Shown here: in pieces, positions 9,421-19,100 of the stretch
Numbering within the stretch: the first letter of the stretch is position 1
Layout of the letters: every line of letters starts with the position of its first letter
Assembly: GCA_017302455.1 (NCBI GenBank)
Contig: JAFLDO010000020.1
Span: 24,124 to 88,123 of the forward strand
DNA: 64,000 bases
Reading direction: 5' to 3'
Source of the DNA: Accumulibacter sp.
GTDB lineage: Bacteria > Pseudomonadota > Gammaproteobacteria > Burkholderiales > Rhodocyclaceae
The notes under the pieces: model-generated
Seen by the model: only the letters and a program-made list of their open reading frames with translations
The model's database searches: none
Told to the model about the DNA's origin: nothing
Translations under genes and position numbers: made by a program

Positions 9421-10215
9421 CTACGCCGACCCGACGACGGTCGCCTCATGCCTGACCGGACGCCCCTCTTCGAACAGCCAAAGGCTGCCGCTGTCCATTG
9501 TCGTCCAGCACTCGTTGTCGGTCAGCGGTACGGTGGCGATCACGGCGACGCGATCCTCGACAGTCGTCACGGCGCTGAAGTCGATGCTCAGATCCTGATC
9601 ACGCAGGTGAGCCACCGCAAACGGCGCCTGGCGAACGATGTAGGTGAGTTGGGTGGAGCAGTGGGCGAAGAGACAGTCGCCATTCGACAGGAGGTAGTTG
9701 CAGGCGCCGCGCGCGCCGAGATCGAGGGTCAGTCGATGCAGGGTCTCGAACAGCATGCGCTGACTGGGTGCCCGGCTGCCGAAGCTCTGCCGCAGGTTTT
9801 GCAGCAACCAGCAAAACGCGCGTTCGCTGTCGGTTTGACCGACGGGGGTGAAACTGCCGTCGAGTTCGGGCGAGAAGTCGGGCAAATTGCCGTTGTGGGC
9901 AAAGATCCAGTAGCGGCCCCACAGTTCGCGCATGAACGGATGCGTGTTCTCGAGCGCGACAGCGCCCTGGGTGGCCTTGCGAATATGGGCAACGACGTTC
10001 TTCGAATGGATCGGGTAGCTGCGCACCAACTCGGCGACCGGCGAAACACACGACGGCTGCGGGTCGAGGAAGACCCGCGTGCCGCGACCTTCGAAGAAGG
10101 CGATTCCCCAGCCGTCGGCATGCACGTCAGTCGCCCCTCCACGCGCCTGAAAACCAGCGAAGGAAAAGCAGATGTCGGTCGGCACATTGCAGTTCATGCC
10201 GAGCAGCTGGCACAT
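9421..10215 (-). CDS. Class II glutamine amidotransferase (YafJ-like)
   Basis: A 264-residue stand-alone Ntn-type glutaminase domain. The nucleophile is Cys2 (MCQLLGMN), exposed after removal of Met1. Other family features are HADGWGIAFFEG, VVAHIRKAT and the FAHNGNL glutamine-binding loop. Relatives are annotated as YafJ-type amidotransferases or gamma-glutamyl hydrolases; the acceptor substrate is unknown. It lies 17 bases downstream of the DegS-like gene in the same direction, so the pair may be one transcript. Confidence 0.88.
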   Translation of the reverse strand: MCQLLGMNCNVPTDICFSFAGFQARGGATDVHADGWGIAFFEGRGTRVFLDPQPSCVSPVAELVRSYPIHSKNVVAHIRKATQGAVALENTHPFMRELWGRYWIFAHNGNLPDFSPELDGSFTPVGQTDSERAFCWLLQNLRQSFGSRAPSQRMLFETLHRLTLDLGARGACNYLLSNGDCLFAHCSTQLTYIVRQAPFAVAHLRDQDLSIDFSAVTTVEDRVAVIATVPLTDNECWTTMDSGSLWLFEEGRPVRHEATVVGSA

Positions 10216-10232
10216 ACGTGGTCTGCCCCTGC

Positions 10233-11414
10233 CTACTCGCGCTCGCGCTCGCGGCGCTGCGGCGCGCGCTTGCCGATCCTGACCATGGTGTCGAGGACAT
10301 TGTTCTGGCGGCGCAACTTGAACGTCACCGTGTCGCCAGGCTTCTGGCTGGCGATCAGGTCGAGCATGCCCTGCGGATCCTTGACCGGCCGGCCGTCGAC
10401 AGCCAGCAGAATGTCGCCCGGCTTGATTCCACCCGCGTCGGCCGGGCTACCGCGCAGGACACCGGCGATCAGTGCCCCATTGGTATCCGGCAGGCCGAAG
10501 GATTCGGCCAGGTCGACCGAGATCTCCTGTGCTTCGACACCGATCCAGCCGCGCGTCACGCTACCCGTTTGGATGATCTGCTCCATGACGTTCCTGGCGA
10601 TCGAGATCGGGATCGCAAAACCGATCCCCAGCGAGCCTCCCGAGCGCGAGTAAATCGCCGTGTTGATGCCGATCAGGTTACCCTGGCTGTCGACCAGTGC
10701 ACCGCCCGAGTTCCCCGGGTTGATCGCCGCATCCGTCTGGATGAAGTTCTCGAAGGCATTGATTCCCAGATGCGAGCGACCGAGGGCGGAGATGATCCCC
10801 ATCGTCACGGTCTGGCCGACACCGAAAGGATTGCCGATGGCCAGCGCGACGTCGCCGACAACGACGCTTTCCATCTTGCCCAGCGTAATCGCCGGCAGGA
10901 TCAGTTCCTTGCCGTTCTGCTCGGTAATCTGCAGCACCGCGAGGTCCGACTCGGGGTCACTGCCCACTAGGCGGGCGTTCAGATTGCGACCGTCGCTGAG
11001 AGCGATCTCGATCTGATCAGCAGCTTCGACGACGTGAAAGTTCGTGAGAATATAGCCACTCGGGCTGACAATCACACCCGAACCAAGCCCGGAGGTTCGC
11101 GGGTTGTCGCCTTCCGCCCCGTCACCGAAAAAGTGACGAAAGACCGGGTCGTCAAGCAGGGGATGACGGCGCGTCTTGATCTTCTGCGAGGTGAAGATGT
11201 GCACTACCGAAGGCAGCGCCTTTTTCGCTGCCTCGCGAAACGAAGTGGCCACGGCGGACGCCGGCGTCGGTATCGCCGACTCCTGCAGAGCCACGACGCT
11301 GGCGCCGACGAGCGGCCGCTTGCCCAGCCACTCCGGCTTGAGCGTGCTCACCACGAAGAGAACGGCGAGACCAACCGTTACCGTTTGTGCAAAAATCAGC
11401 CAGAGCCTGCGCAT
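10233..11414 (-). CDS. degS: Membrane-anchored trypsin-like serine protease with one PDZ domain (DegS/HtrA type)
   Basis: A 393-residue protein with one N-terminal membrane helix (about 5-24), a protease domain with the triad His127 (TNFHVV), Asp157 (ESDLAVL) and Ser236 (NPGNSGGAL), and one PDZ domain (about 285-375). A single PDZ and a membrane anchor match DegS, the periplasmic stress sensor that cleaves anti-sigma factor RseA. Whether it acts on RseA here is not shown. The ATG at 11414 is chosen because the helix starts immediately after it. The open frame upstream overlaps the Nif3-like gene. It is divergent from that gene with only 21 bases between starts. Confidence 0.9.
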   Translation of the reverse strand: MRRLWLIFAQTVTVGLAVLFVVSTLKPEWLGKRPLVGASVVALQESAIPTPASAVATSFREAAKKALPSVVHIFTSQKIKTRRHPLLDDPVFRHFFGDGAEGDNPRTSGLGSGVIVSPSGYILTNFHVVEAADQIEIALSDGRNLNARLVGSDPESDLAVLQITEQNGKELILPAITLGKMESVVVGDVALAIGNPFGVGQTVTMGIISALGRSHLGINAFENFIQTDAAINPGNSGGALVDSQGNLIGINTAIYSRSGGSLGIGFAIPISIARNVMEQIIQTGSVTRGWIGVEAQEISVDLAESFGLPDTNGALIAGVLRGSPADAGGIKPGDILLAVDGRPVKDPQGMLDLIASQKPGDTVTFKLRRQNNVLDTMVRIGKRAPQRRERERE

Positions 11415-11435
11415 GGACAAAACCGGAGCCAGTGA

Positions 11436-12182
11436 ATGAAACGCGACGAATTGACACGCTACCTGGACAATCTGCTGGAGGCAGGGCGCTTCCGGGATTA
11501 TTGCCCAAACGGCCTGCAAGTGGAAGGACGCTCTGAGGTCAGGCGCCTGGTCGCCGGCGTATCGGCCAGTCAGGCGCTGCTGGACGCGGCGGTCGAACGT
11601 GGCGCGGACGCCGTCCTCGTCCATCATGGCTGGTTCTGGCGCGGCGAGGATGGCCGCGTCACCGGCATTCGCAAGACGCGTCTGCAAACGCTGCTCAGGC
11701 ACGACATCAACCTCATTGCTTACCATCTGCCGCTCGATAGCCACCCCGAACTGGGTAACAACGCGCAGCTCGCCCGGCGCTTTGGCTGGCTCGCCGAGGC
11801 TCGCTTCGGCGAGCAGGACCTTGGCTGGCTGGGCCGGATTGCCAAGCCGATGACGCTGTCCGAGGTTGCGCAACGCGTCAGCCACGAACTCCAGCGCGTA
11901 CCCCTGCGCATCGGCGACGGAGAACGCCTGGTGAGCCGTGTCGGCTGGTGCTCGGGCGCCGCCCAGGGCCTTTTCGAGCAGGCCATCGGGCTGGGCGTCG
12001 ACCTCTACCTGAGCGGCGAGATCTCGGAGCAGACGGTGCATCTGGCGCGCGAGTCCGGCGTCGCCTACCTCGCCGCCGGTCACCACGCCAGCGAGCGCCA
12101 CGGCGTCCAGTCGCTCGCCGAACACCTGGCCGGGCGTTTCGGCCTGGACTGTCAATTCGTCGACATCGACAACCCGATCTGA
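11436..12182 (+). CDS. Nif3-like dinuclear metal centre protein (YbgI family)
   Basis: A 248-residue Nif3/YbgI-family protein. It has [11 protein letters not shown] near the N-terminus and the conserved metal-binding histidines in VLVHHGWFW and [15 protein letters not shown] further His/Glu pair lies in the C-terminal [11 protein letters not shown] segment. The family forms hexamers with a two-metal site; a GTP cyclohydrolase-like activity has been proposed but is not settled. A GGAG element sits seven bases upstream of ATG 11436. The FAH-family gene follows 19 bases downstream. Confidence 0.9.
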   Translation: MKRDELTRYLDNLLEAGRFRDYCPNGLQVEGRSEVRRLVAGVSASQALLDAAVERGADAVLVHHGWFWRGEDGRVTGIRKTRLQTLLRHDINLIAYHLPLDSHPELGNNAQLARRFGWLAEARFGEQDLGWLGRIAKPMTLSEVAQRVSHELQRVPLRIGDGERLVSRVGWCSGAAQGLFEQAIGLGVDLYLSGEISEQTVHLARESGVAYLAAGHHASERHGVQSLAEHLAGRFGLDCQFVDIDNPI

Positions 12183-12201
12183 ACCACCACAAGGAGCCAC
12201 A

Positions 12202-12885
12202 ATGAGCTATGTCTTTCCACCACCCCCGCGCGTCAGCGTCCCGGTCTTCGGCACCGACGACCTGTTCCCGGTGCGCCGCGTCTACTGCGTTGGCCGTAAT
12301 TACGCCGACCACGCCGCGGAGATGGGCGCCGACACGCGCGAACCGCCTTTCTTCTTCAGCAAGCCGGCCGATGCGCTGGTCCCCGGTGGCGGTGACGTGT
12401 GCTATCCGCCAGCCACCGGCAACCTCCAGCACGAGGTCGAGCTGGTGGTCGCGCTTGCCGGCGGCGGCGCCAATATCCTTCCGGCACAAGCCCTCGACTG
12501 GGTCTATGGCTACGCCGTCGGCCTCGATCTGACCCGACGCGATCTGCAACAGCGCGCCAAGGACAAGGGGCACCCCTGGGACATGGCCAAGGGCTTCGAT
12601 CAGAGCGCGCCGATTGGGGACATTCACCCAGTCGCGGCGGTTGGCCATCCGACGCGCGGCGCGATCTGGCTCAAGGTCAACGGCGATTTGCGCCAGAGCG
12701 GCGATCTCGAACAGATGTCCTGGAAGGTCGCCGAAGTGATTGCCAATCTATCGACCTATGTTGCCCTCGCCGCCGGCGACCTGATATTCACCGGTACTCC
12801 GGCCGGTGTGTCGGCGGTGGTACGCGGCGAGGTACTGACAGCGGGGGTGGCGGGAGTCGGCGAACTGGCTGTCAGGCTGGTCTGA
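12202..12885 (+). CDS. Fumarylacetoacetate hydrolase-family protein
   Basis: A 227-residue FAH-fold protein. It begins the catalytic domain with [16 protein letters not shown] and continues with [11 protein letters not shown], the metal ligands in [11 protein letters not shown], and [11 protein letters not shown] near the C-terminus. The short single-domain form resembles acylpyruvase or oxaloacetate decarboxylase-like FAHD proteins more than true fumarylacetoacetase. The AAGGAG site at 12191-12196 supports the start. It probably shares a transcript with the Nif3-like gene. Confidence 0.88.
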   Translation: MSYVFPPPPRVSVPVFGTDDLFPVRRVYCVGRNYADHAAEMGADTREPPFFFSKPADALVPGGGDVCYPPATGNLQHEVELVVALAGGGANILPAQALDWVYGYAVGLDLTRRDLQQRAKDKGHPWDMAKGFDQSAPIGDIHPVAAVGHPTRGAIWLKVNGDLRQSGDLEQMSWKVAEVIANLSTYVALAAGDLIFTGTPAGVSAVVRGEVLTAGVAGVGELAVRLV

Positions 12886-12890
12886 GAGCA

Positions 12891-12944
12891 GCCGGTCTGA
12901 GCCTCGGGTCGCCGTCCGGCGGCCCGGCAGACCGGCCTTCGGCC
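12891..12944. repeat. Nested inverted repeats after the FAH-family gene
   Basis: GCCGGTCTG at 12891-12899 is matched by CAGACCGGC at 12928-12936. Inside it, GGGTCGCCG at 12906-12914 can pair with CGGCGGCCC at 12917-12925, allowing one G-U pair. A third small hairpin, GGCC-TTC-GGCC, covers 12934-12944 and would compete with the outer stem. No T-tract follows, so a transcription-end or RNA-stability role is only a possibility. Confidence 0.4.
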
Positions 12945-13013
12945 GCCGCTACCCACAGTTTGTCCCCTGAGCGAGAATTGCTGTGCCACCCACCCCGAGA
13001 AAGTGAGCTCTCC

Positions 13014-13541
13014 ATGAACCCTGCCCGCAACTCCTCCCGATCCCGCCACCAGGTTTATGGTTGCAGCGCCCGACTGGCGTCGGCCCTCACCCTGGCTTGC
13101 CTGCTGCCGACTGCTCTCGCCGAAGGCATCGAAGCTCCCACCAAGGGCCAGACGGTCTATGTGCCGATCTACTCCGCCATTCGCCACGGCAACGTCGGAT
13201 CCTCGGGCACCCCTGACAGCACCCTGATGTCGGTGCTGGTCAGTGTCCGCAACACCGACCCCAGCAACCCGATCCGCATCGTCGCCGCACCCTATTACAA
13301 TACCGAAGGCGCACTGATTCGTAACTCGGTTCCGACGCCGAAGGTCGTACCCCCCTTCGGAACCTTCGAGTTGTTCGTCGAACTACGCGAGAACGCCGGT
13401 GGTTCCGGTGCCAACTATGCGATCAAGTGGGACGCTGCCGCGCCCGTCTCCCCGCCGACGATCGAGGCCCTCCATTCGCGATTCCAGGCCGGCTATTCGG
13501 TGGCCTTCATTTCGCGCGGCAGAGCGATTTCGGAGCCATGA
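13014..13541 (+). CDS. Exported DUF3124 protein
   Basis: A 175-residue protein with a signal peptide ending near ALAEG (about residue 41) and one DUF3124 domain. Recognisable features are VYVPIYSAIRHG, LVSVRNTDPSNPIRI, APYYNTEGALIRN and GGSGANYAIKWD. The function of the family is unknown; the export signal places it in the periplasm or outer envelope. It stands alone between two operons, 128 bases after the FAH-family gene. The start is the ATG immediately before the basic N-region of the signal; the longer open frame upstream overlaps the previous gene. Confidence 0.8.
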   Translation: MNPARNSSRSRHQVYGCSARLASALTLACLLPTALAEGIEAPTKGQTVYVPIYSAIRHGNVGSSGTPDSTLMSVLVSVRNTDPSNPIRIVAAPYYNTEGALIRNSVPTPKVVPPFGTFELFVELRENAGGSGANYAIKWDAAAPVSPPTIEALHSRFQAGYSVAFISRGRAISEP

Positions 13542-13701
13542 GCCCCGCCGGCAGACACAGCTGGCGTGGCGGGGAACCGAGCTCGGCGCTGGGCGGACCG
13601 GCGCACGGAGGCCACCGGCTGTACTGTCGCGCGCCGGCACTATCCGTGAGCAGGCCGCAAGACACGTCCGTGCTCCCCCCGCCTGCCACCGACACCCCGC
13701 G

Positions 13702-14265
13702 ATGCCCGATACCCACCGGCTGATCAAACTGACGACGACGCCCGAGGACCACCGCATCGCCCAACTGGCCGCGGCGGCGATCGGTCTGTCACTGATCGAC
13801 GCGGCCATTCCGCTTCCCTTGCCCGGCGTCAAGCCGGGCCTGGCCAACATCGTGACCTTGATTGTCCTGGCGCGTTACGGCTGGGTTGCAGCCGCATGGG
13901 TGAGCGGCCTGCGCGTCTTCGCCGGCAGCCTGCTACTAGGCTACTTTCTGTCGCCCGGCTTCTTCATGAGTCTCACCGGCGCGCTGTTCAGCCTGCTCGC
14001 CCTGGCCTTGGCGCGGCGACTGCCGGGCCGCTGGTTCGGGCCGGTCAGCTGGAGCATCCTGGCTGCCTTCGCCCACATCGGCGGACAGTTGCTTCTGGCG
14101 CGGCTATGGCTGATTCCGCATGATGGCCTGTTCTTCCTGGTGCCTTTTTTCGCGGTGGCCGCGCTTGTTTTCGGTATCATCAACGGCCTGCTTGCCGCGC
14201 GACTGCTGGCCGAATTGCCGCCCACCGCGACCGAGACCGAAAACGCTGAGGTCGAAAATGCCTGA
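13702..14265 (+). CDS. Gx-transporter / HepI-family membrane protein
   Basis: A 187-residue polytopic protein of the family once called heptaprenyl diphosphate synthase component I, now often Gx transporter. The signature PLPGVKPGLANIVTLIVLAR lies at about 36-57, and about five membrane segments follow. Members resemble ECF-type substrate-binding components and often occur near ApbE/NusG-like genes, which are not seen here. The substrate is unknown. The gene overlaps ubiX by eight bases, so coupling is likely. Confidence 0.82.
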   Translation: MPDTHRLIKLTTTPEDHRIAQLAAAAIGLSLIDAAIPLPLPGVKPGLANIVTLIVLARYGWVAAAWVSGLRVFAGSLLLGYFLSPGFFMSLTGALFSLLALALARRLPGRWFGPVSWSILAAFAHIGGQLLLARLWLIPHDGLFFLVPFFAVAALVFGIINGLLAARLLAELPPTATETENAEVENA

Positions 14266-14890
14266 AACCGTCTGCCTGGCCTTCACCGGTGCTTCCGGCA
14301 TGCCCTACGGCGTTCGCCTGCTCGAATGCCTGCTCACCGCCGGCTGCCGCGTGCAACTCCTCTACTCACAGGTGGCACAGATCGTCGCCAGGCAGGAGAT
14401 GGGACTCGAGTTGCCGGCGCGCGCCAGCGAGGCCCGCGCCAGCCTTCGCGAGCGCTACCACGCCTTGCCCGGCAGGCTCGACGTTTATGGCCGTGACGAA
14501 TGGTTCTCGCCAGTTGCCAGCGGTTCCAACCCACCTGACGCGATGGTCGTCTGCCCGTGCTCGATGGGCACGCTGGCGGCCATTGCGCAAGGATTGGCGA
14601 GCAAGCTGATCGAGCGCGCTGCCGACGTGGTCCTCAAGGAAGGCCGACAACTGATCCTGGTGCCACGCGAAACACCGTTGTCCGCGATTCACCTCGAAAA
14701 CATGTTGCGTCTGGTGCGTGCGGGAGCCGTCATCCTGCCACCCAACCCGGGCTTCTATCACCATCCGCAACACGTCGCGGACCTCGTGGATTTCGTCGTC
14801 GCACGCATCCTTGACCAACTGCAGGTCCGGCATTCGCTGATGCCGCGCTGGGGAGACGCTGAAGCCGCCTCTCCCGTCGATGCACGGTGA
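14258..14890 (+). CDS. ubiX: Flavin prenyltransferase UbiX
   Basis: UbiX makes prenylated FMN, the cofactor of the decarboxylase UbiD used in ubiquinone synthesis. The 210-residue product shows the flavoprotein start AFTGASGMPYGVRLLE. CPCSMGTLAAIAQGLASKLIERAADVVLKE and LVPRETPLSAIHLENMLRL follow, containing the FMN and prenyl-phosphate binding residues. The ATG at 14258 lies inside the end of the preceding gene. No ubiD is present in the window. Confidence 0.94.
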   Translation: MPETVCLAFTGASGMPYGVRLLECLLTAGCRVQLLYSQVAQIVARQEMGLELPARASEARASLRERYHALPGRLDVYGRDEWFSPVASGSNPPDAMVVCPCSMGTLAAIAQGLASKLIERAADVVLKEGRQLILVPRETPLSAIHLENMLRLVRAGAVILPPNPGFYHHPQHVADLVDFVVARILDQLQVRHSLMPRWGDAEAASPVDAR

Positions 14891-16107
14891 TGAGCCGAGG
14901 GCGCTCGTCGCTGACGCTGATCGCCACTTTCTGTAGTGCCGAAGCCGTGTCGATGGCCGGCTTTGCGCTGGTGCCGTCGCTGCTGCCTCGCCTGTCGCAA
15001 CAGTGGTCGCTGTCGGCGACAGAAGCCGGCTGGCTCGCGGGTATCTACTTCCTCGGCTACATCGTCGCCGTACCGGTGCTGGTCAGCCTGACCGATCGTA
15101 TCGACGCGCGGCGCATCTACCTCGCCTGCGCTGCCCTCAGCGGTGTCGCCATGGCCGGCTTCGGCGGCTTCGCAGACGACCTGTGGTCCGCGATCTGCTG
15201 GTGGTGGCTGGCTGGACTCGGCCTCGCCGGAACCTACATGCCGGGACTGAAGGCGTTGACCGATCGCCTGCCGGTTGCCGCGCAATCGCGTGGCACGGCG
15301 TTCTACACGGCCACTTTCGGGGTCGGCGCCGGCCTGTCGTATCTCTGGATCGAAGTGGTGCAGGCGGCCTTGCCCTGGCCATCGCTGTTCGCCGTCGCCG
15401 CGGCGTGCGCAGCCCTGGCGCTGTTGCTCGTCTGGCGCGGTGTCGCGCCCGCCCCTGTCCTGGCCACCGTGCGGGCGACGGGCGGCCATTGGGCCACGGT
15501 CCTGCGCGACCGCCGCCTCCTTGCCTTCTGCGGTGGCTACTTCGGCCACAACTGGGAACTATTCGGTTTCCGGGGCTGGCTGGTCGCTTACCTGACCTGG
15601 TTGAACGCCAGCATGCCTCACCCGTGGACGAGCCTACCGGGATTGATCGCCGCGCTGGCGACCTTTCTCGCGGTGCCCGCCAGCATCCTCGGCAATGAAG
15701 GAGCGCACCGCTGGGGGCGTAGTCGCTGGCTGAAGAGTGTCATGCCTCTGTCGTGCGCTCTGGCGCTCGCCGTCGGCCTTGCGGGTGAACTGTCGCGCCA
15801 CCTGCTGGTGCCCTTGATCCTGATCTACGCGGCGAGCACGAACCTCGATTCAGCCGCGCTGACGGCTGGCCTGCTCACCGAAACGGCTGCGGGGATCCGC
15901 GGCACGGCACTCGCGCTGTACTCGTTGATCGGCTTTGCCGGTGCCTTCGTCGGACCCGTGGCCTTCGGTGTGGCACTCGACGCCTTCGGCCGCAACAGCC
16001 AGGCCGGCTGGCTGGCGGCCTTCGCGACACTGGCCTGCGGAGTCGGCTGCGGACGCTGGGCGATTGGCCGGCTGGAGACGTCCCCGAGCGGCACGCAACC
16101 GCCCTGA
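14890..16107 (+). CDS. Major facilitator superfamily transporter
   Basis: A 405-residue protein with about twelve hydrophobic segments arranged as two six-helix halves. LVSLTDRIDARRIYLA between helices 2 and 3 is a degenerate MFS motif A. The general pattern resembles the CynX/NimT or YbfB-like branch. The substrate cannot be predicted. The ATG overlaps the last base of the ubiX stop; a GTG one codon earlier is an alternative. Tight coupling suggests a shared transcript with the HepI-like gene and ubiX. Confidence 0.85.
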   Translation: MSRGRSSLTLIATFCSAEAVSMAGFALVPSLLPRLSQQWSLSATEAGWLAGIYFLGYIVAVPVLVSLTDRIDARRIYLACAALSGVAMAGFGGFADDLWSAICWWWLAGLGLAGTYMPGLKALTDRLPVAAQSRGTAFYTATFGVGAGLSYLWIEVVQAALPWPSLFAVAAACAALALLLVWRGVAPAPVLATVRATGGHWATVLRDRRLLAFCGGYFGHNWELFGFRGWLVAYLTWLNASMPHPWTSLPGLIAALATFLAVPASILGNEGAHRWGRSRWLKSVMPLSCALALAVGLAGELSRHLLVPLILIYAASTNLDSAALTAGLLTETAAGIRGTALALYSLIGFAGAFVGPVAFGVALDAFGRNSQAGWLAAFATLACGVGCGRWAIGRLETSPSGTQPP

Positions 16108-16192
16108 GCGGCGAGTCGTCGCCCGCGGTCTGACGGTTCTCCAGCGTGCGGCGTCCTTGCCTTCGCCGACGAAGTCTTGCAGTATTTGTACG

Positions 16193-19100
16193 ATGATCCC
16201 ACCCAAGTCACTCACCGGCAACCTGAGGCAACGCAGAAGGCTGTTGATCGGCCTCGGCGTTCTGCTGCTCCTGGTGCTGCAGCTGTTGACGTGGCAGGTC
16301 TGGCTGAGCTATCAGGAACAAATCCGCGAAGCCGAGACGACGACTCGCAACTATGCAACCATCTTTGCAACCCGCCTTGACGCGACGCTGCGACGCACCG
16401 ATGCCGTCCTCCAGGAACTCGCACGCGGCATCCCGGTTGGCCGGCTGACTCGCCAGGCATCGGAACGTCAATCGGGCGAATTGACGAGCGAACTCGACTC
16501 CCACCTGCTCAATTTCGGCGAAGTGATCGGTCTGCGGGTTTTCGACGCTCATGGTGATCTGCTGTACAGCACGGACTGGGCCAACACGCCACACATCAAC
16601 GTCGTCGACCGCGACTACTTTCGCCTTCTGCGCGACGACCCACACGCCGGACTGGTCTTCTCGGAGGTGCTCGTTTCGCGTGCCACGAACCGGCCCAGCC
16701 TGATCGTGGCACGCGCCCTGCGCACCGCCGAGGGGGACTTTCTCGGCGCTGTCACGGCGGTGCTTGACCTCCAACAGTACCAGGCGCTCTTTCGCGCCGT
16801 CGATCTTGGCAGCACGGGCTCGATCGTTCTGCGCCGCAGCGACGACCATAGATTGGTGGTGCGCTGGCCACACCTGGCCGACGCGGTGAACAAGCCCCTT
16901 AATCCCGAGCATCCCGCTCGCCAGCGGATGAACTCCGGAGAGCGGACGGCGACGCTGCAGTTCGCCGCGCAGTCGGACGGGGTATACCGCATCTACAGCT
17001 TCCAACGCATCGAGCACTATCCCTTCTATTTCATCATCGGCATCAGCCACGACGACGCCCTTGCCGGCTGGCGCACGCGCGCGCTGGTGGTCGGTTTCAG
17101 CGGCTGCCTGCTGCTCGCACTGTTGGCCGGACTCCTGCTGCAGATCTGGCGCAGCGAGCAGCGTGAAGCGAAGGTCGTGGCCGACCTCGTGGAACGTGAC
17201 AGACAGTTGCGTGCCAACAGCGAACGACTCGAGATCTTTCAGCGCCTGGCAGAGAACGCCGGGCAGGGTATCGGCATGGCGCAGCTCGATGGAAGCCTAC
17301 TGTATGCGAATCCTGCGCTGCGGCGAATGATCGACATGCCGCAGGGCGCCGCCTGCAGCGACTACTCATTCAAGCAGTTCTACAGCCGGGAGGAGGCCAA
17401 CCGACTGCAGCACGCGGTGCTGCCGATGCTTCTCCCGGCCGGCCAATGGACCGGCGAGATCGAGCTGCGTTCGCTTTCCGGCCGGACCACCCCGGCCATC
17501 CACACGCTGTTCGTCGTCCACAACACGGCTGACGAACCGCCGGTCATCGCCACTGTGCTTGCCGACATCAGTGAGCGAAAGGAGATGGAGGAGCGCAACC
17601 GCCAACTGCTTGCCGAAATGGAAACCTTGCTCGGCAATGCTCTGGTCGGCATCGTACACCTCCGACAACGCTGCGTCGTTTCGTGCAACCGACGTCTTGA
17701 GGAGATCTTCGGCTATGCGCCGGGCGAACTGATCGGCAAGTCGTCGCAAGTCTTCTACCCGTCCATCGAGGTCTTCGAAAAAATCGGCGCGCGCGCCTAC
17801 GCGGTCGTTGCCGAGAATCGGAACTTCAGTGGCGAACTGACGCTCCGCCGCAAGGACGGCAGCCTGTTCTGGGGAGCGTTGACCGGGCGGGCGATCGACC
17901 CCAGCCAGCCACATGCGGGCAGCATCTGGGTTTTCGCCGATATCTCGGAGCGGCGCGAGGCCGAAGAGGAATCCCGCAACCTGCTGCAAGCCGTCGAACA
18001 AAGTCCGGTGGCCATCGTCATCACCAACCGCAATGCCGAGATCGAGTACGTCAACCCGAGCTTCACACGCGTAACCGGCTATTCGCGACTCGAAGCCATC
18101 GGCCAGAACCCGCGGATTCTGCAGTCCGGCGAAGCGCCATCCGACACCTATCGAAGCCTCTGGCAAACCCTGCTCGAAGGCAAGGTGTGGACGGGGCTCT
18201 TCCACAACCGGCGCAAGAACGGCGAGTTGTTCTGGGAAAAGGCGTCGATCGCGCCGATTATTGGCGACCACGGAGAAGTGACACATTATCTGGCCGTCAA
18301 GGAGGACGTCACCGAGCGCCTGCGTGCCGACAAGCTTCTCCAGGAAAGTGAAGAAGCGTTTCGCCGCCTCTTCGAGGATGCCAAGGATCCGCTGCTCCTG
18401 CTCAAGGACGGCAGTTTCATCGACTGCAACAGAGCCACTCTCGAACTGCTGGGCTACGGATCCAAGGCACAGTTGCTCGGGCGCGACGCGGCCGACATCT
18501 CGCCAGCCAGGCAACCCGACGGTCAGGCCTCCGGAGAAAAGGCGGCCGCATTGATCGCCGCCGCACTGCGCATCGGCTATCACCGCTTCGAGTGGACGCA
18601 CCAGCGCGCCGACGGCTCCCCTGTCCCCGTTGAAGTGACGCTGACGCCGATCACCCTGCGCGGCGAGGTCATCCTGCACACCCTCTGGCGCGACATCAGC
18701 GAGCGCCGGGTCACCGAGACCCGTTTGCGTCTGTTGGCGGCAGCCTTCGAGCACAGCGCCGAGGCCATCATGGTCAGCGACCGCGACAACCGCATCCTTG
18801 AGGTCAACGATGCCTTCTGCCGCCTCACTGGCTATGCCGCCGACGAGGTGCGCGGGAGCGATCCTCGTCTGCTCTCGTCGGGCCGGACGAGCGCGGAAGA
18901 ATACCGGACCATGTGGCAGGCGATAAACAGCACCGGCCATTGGCAGGGCGAAGTCTGGGATCGCCGCAAGGACGGCAGCTATTATCCGAAATGGCTATCG
19001 ATCTCGACGATTCGCGGTGCCGAGGGGAACACTGAATACTACATCGGCAGTTTCGTCGACATCTCCGAGCGCAAGGCGGCCGAGGAGAAGATCAGCCACC

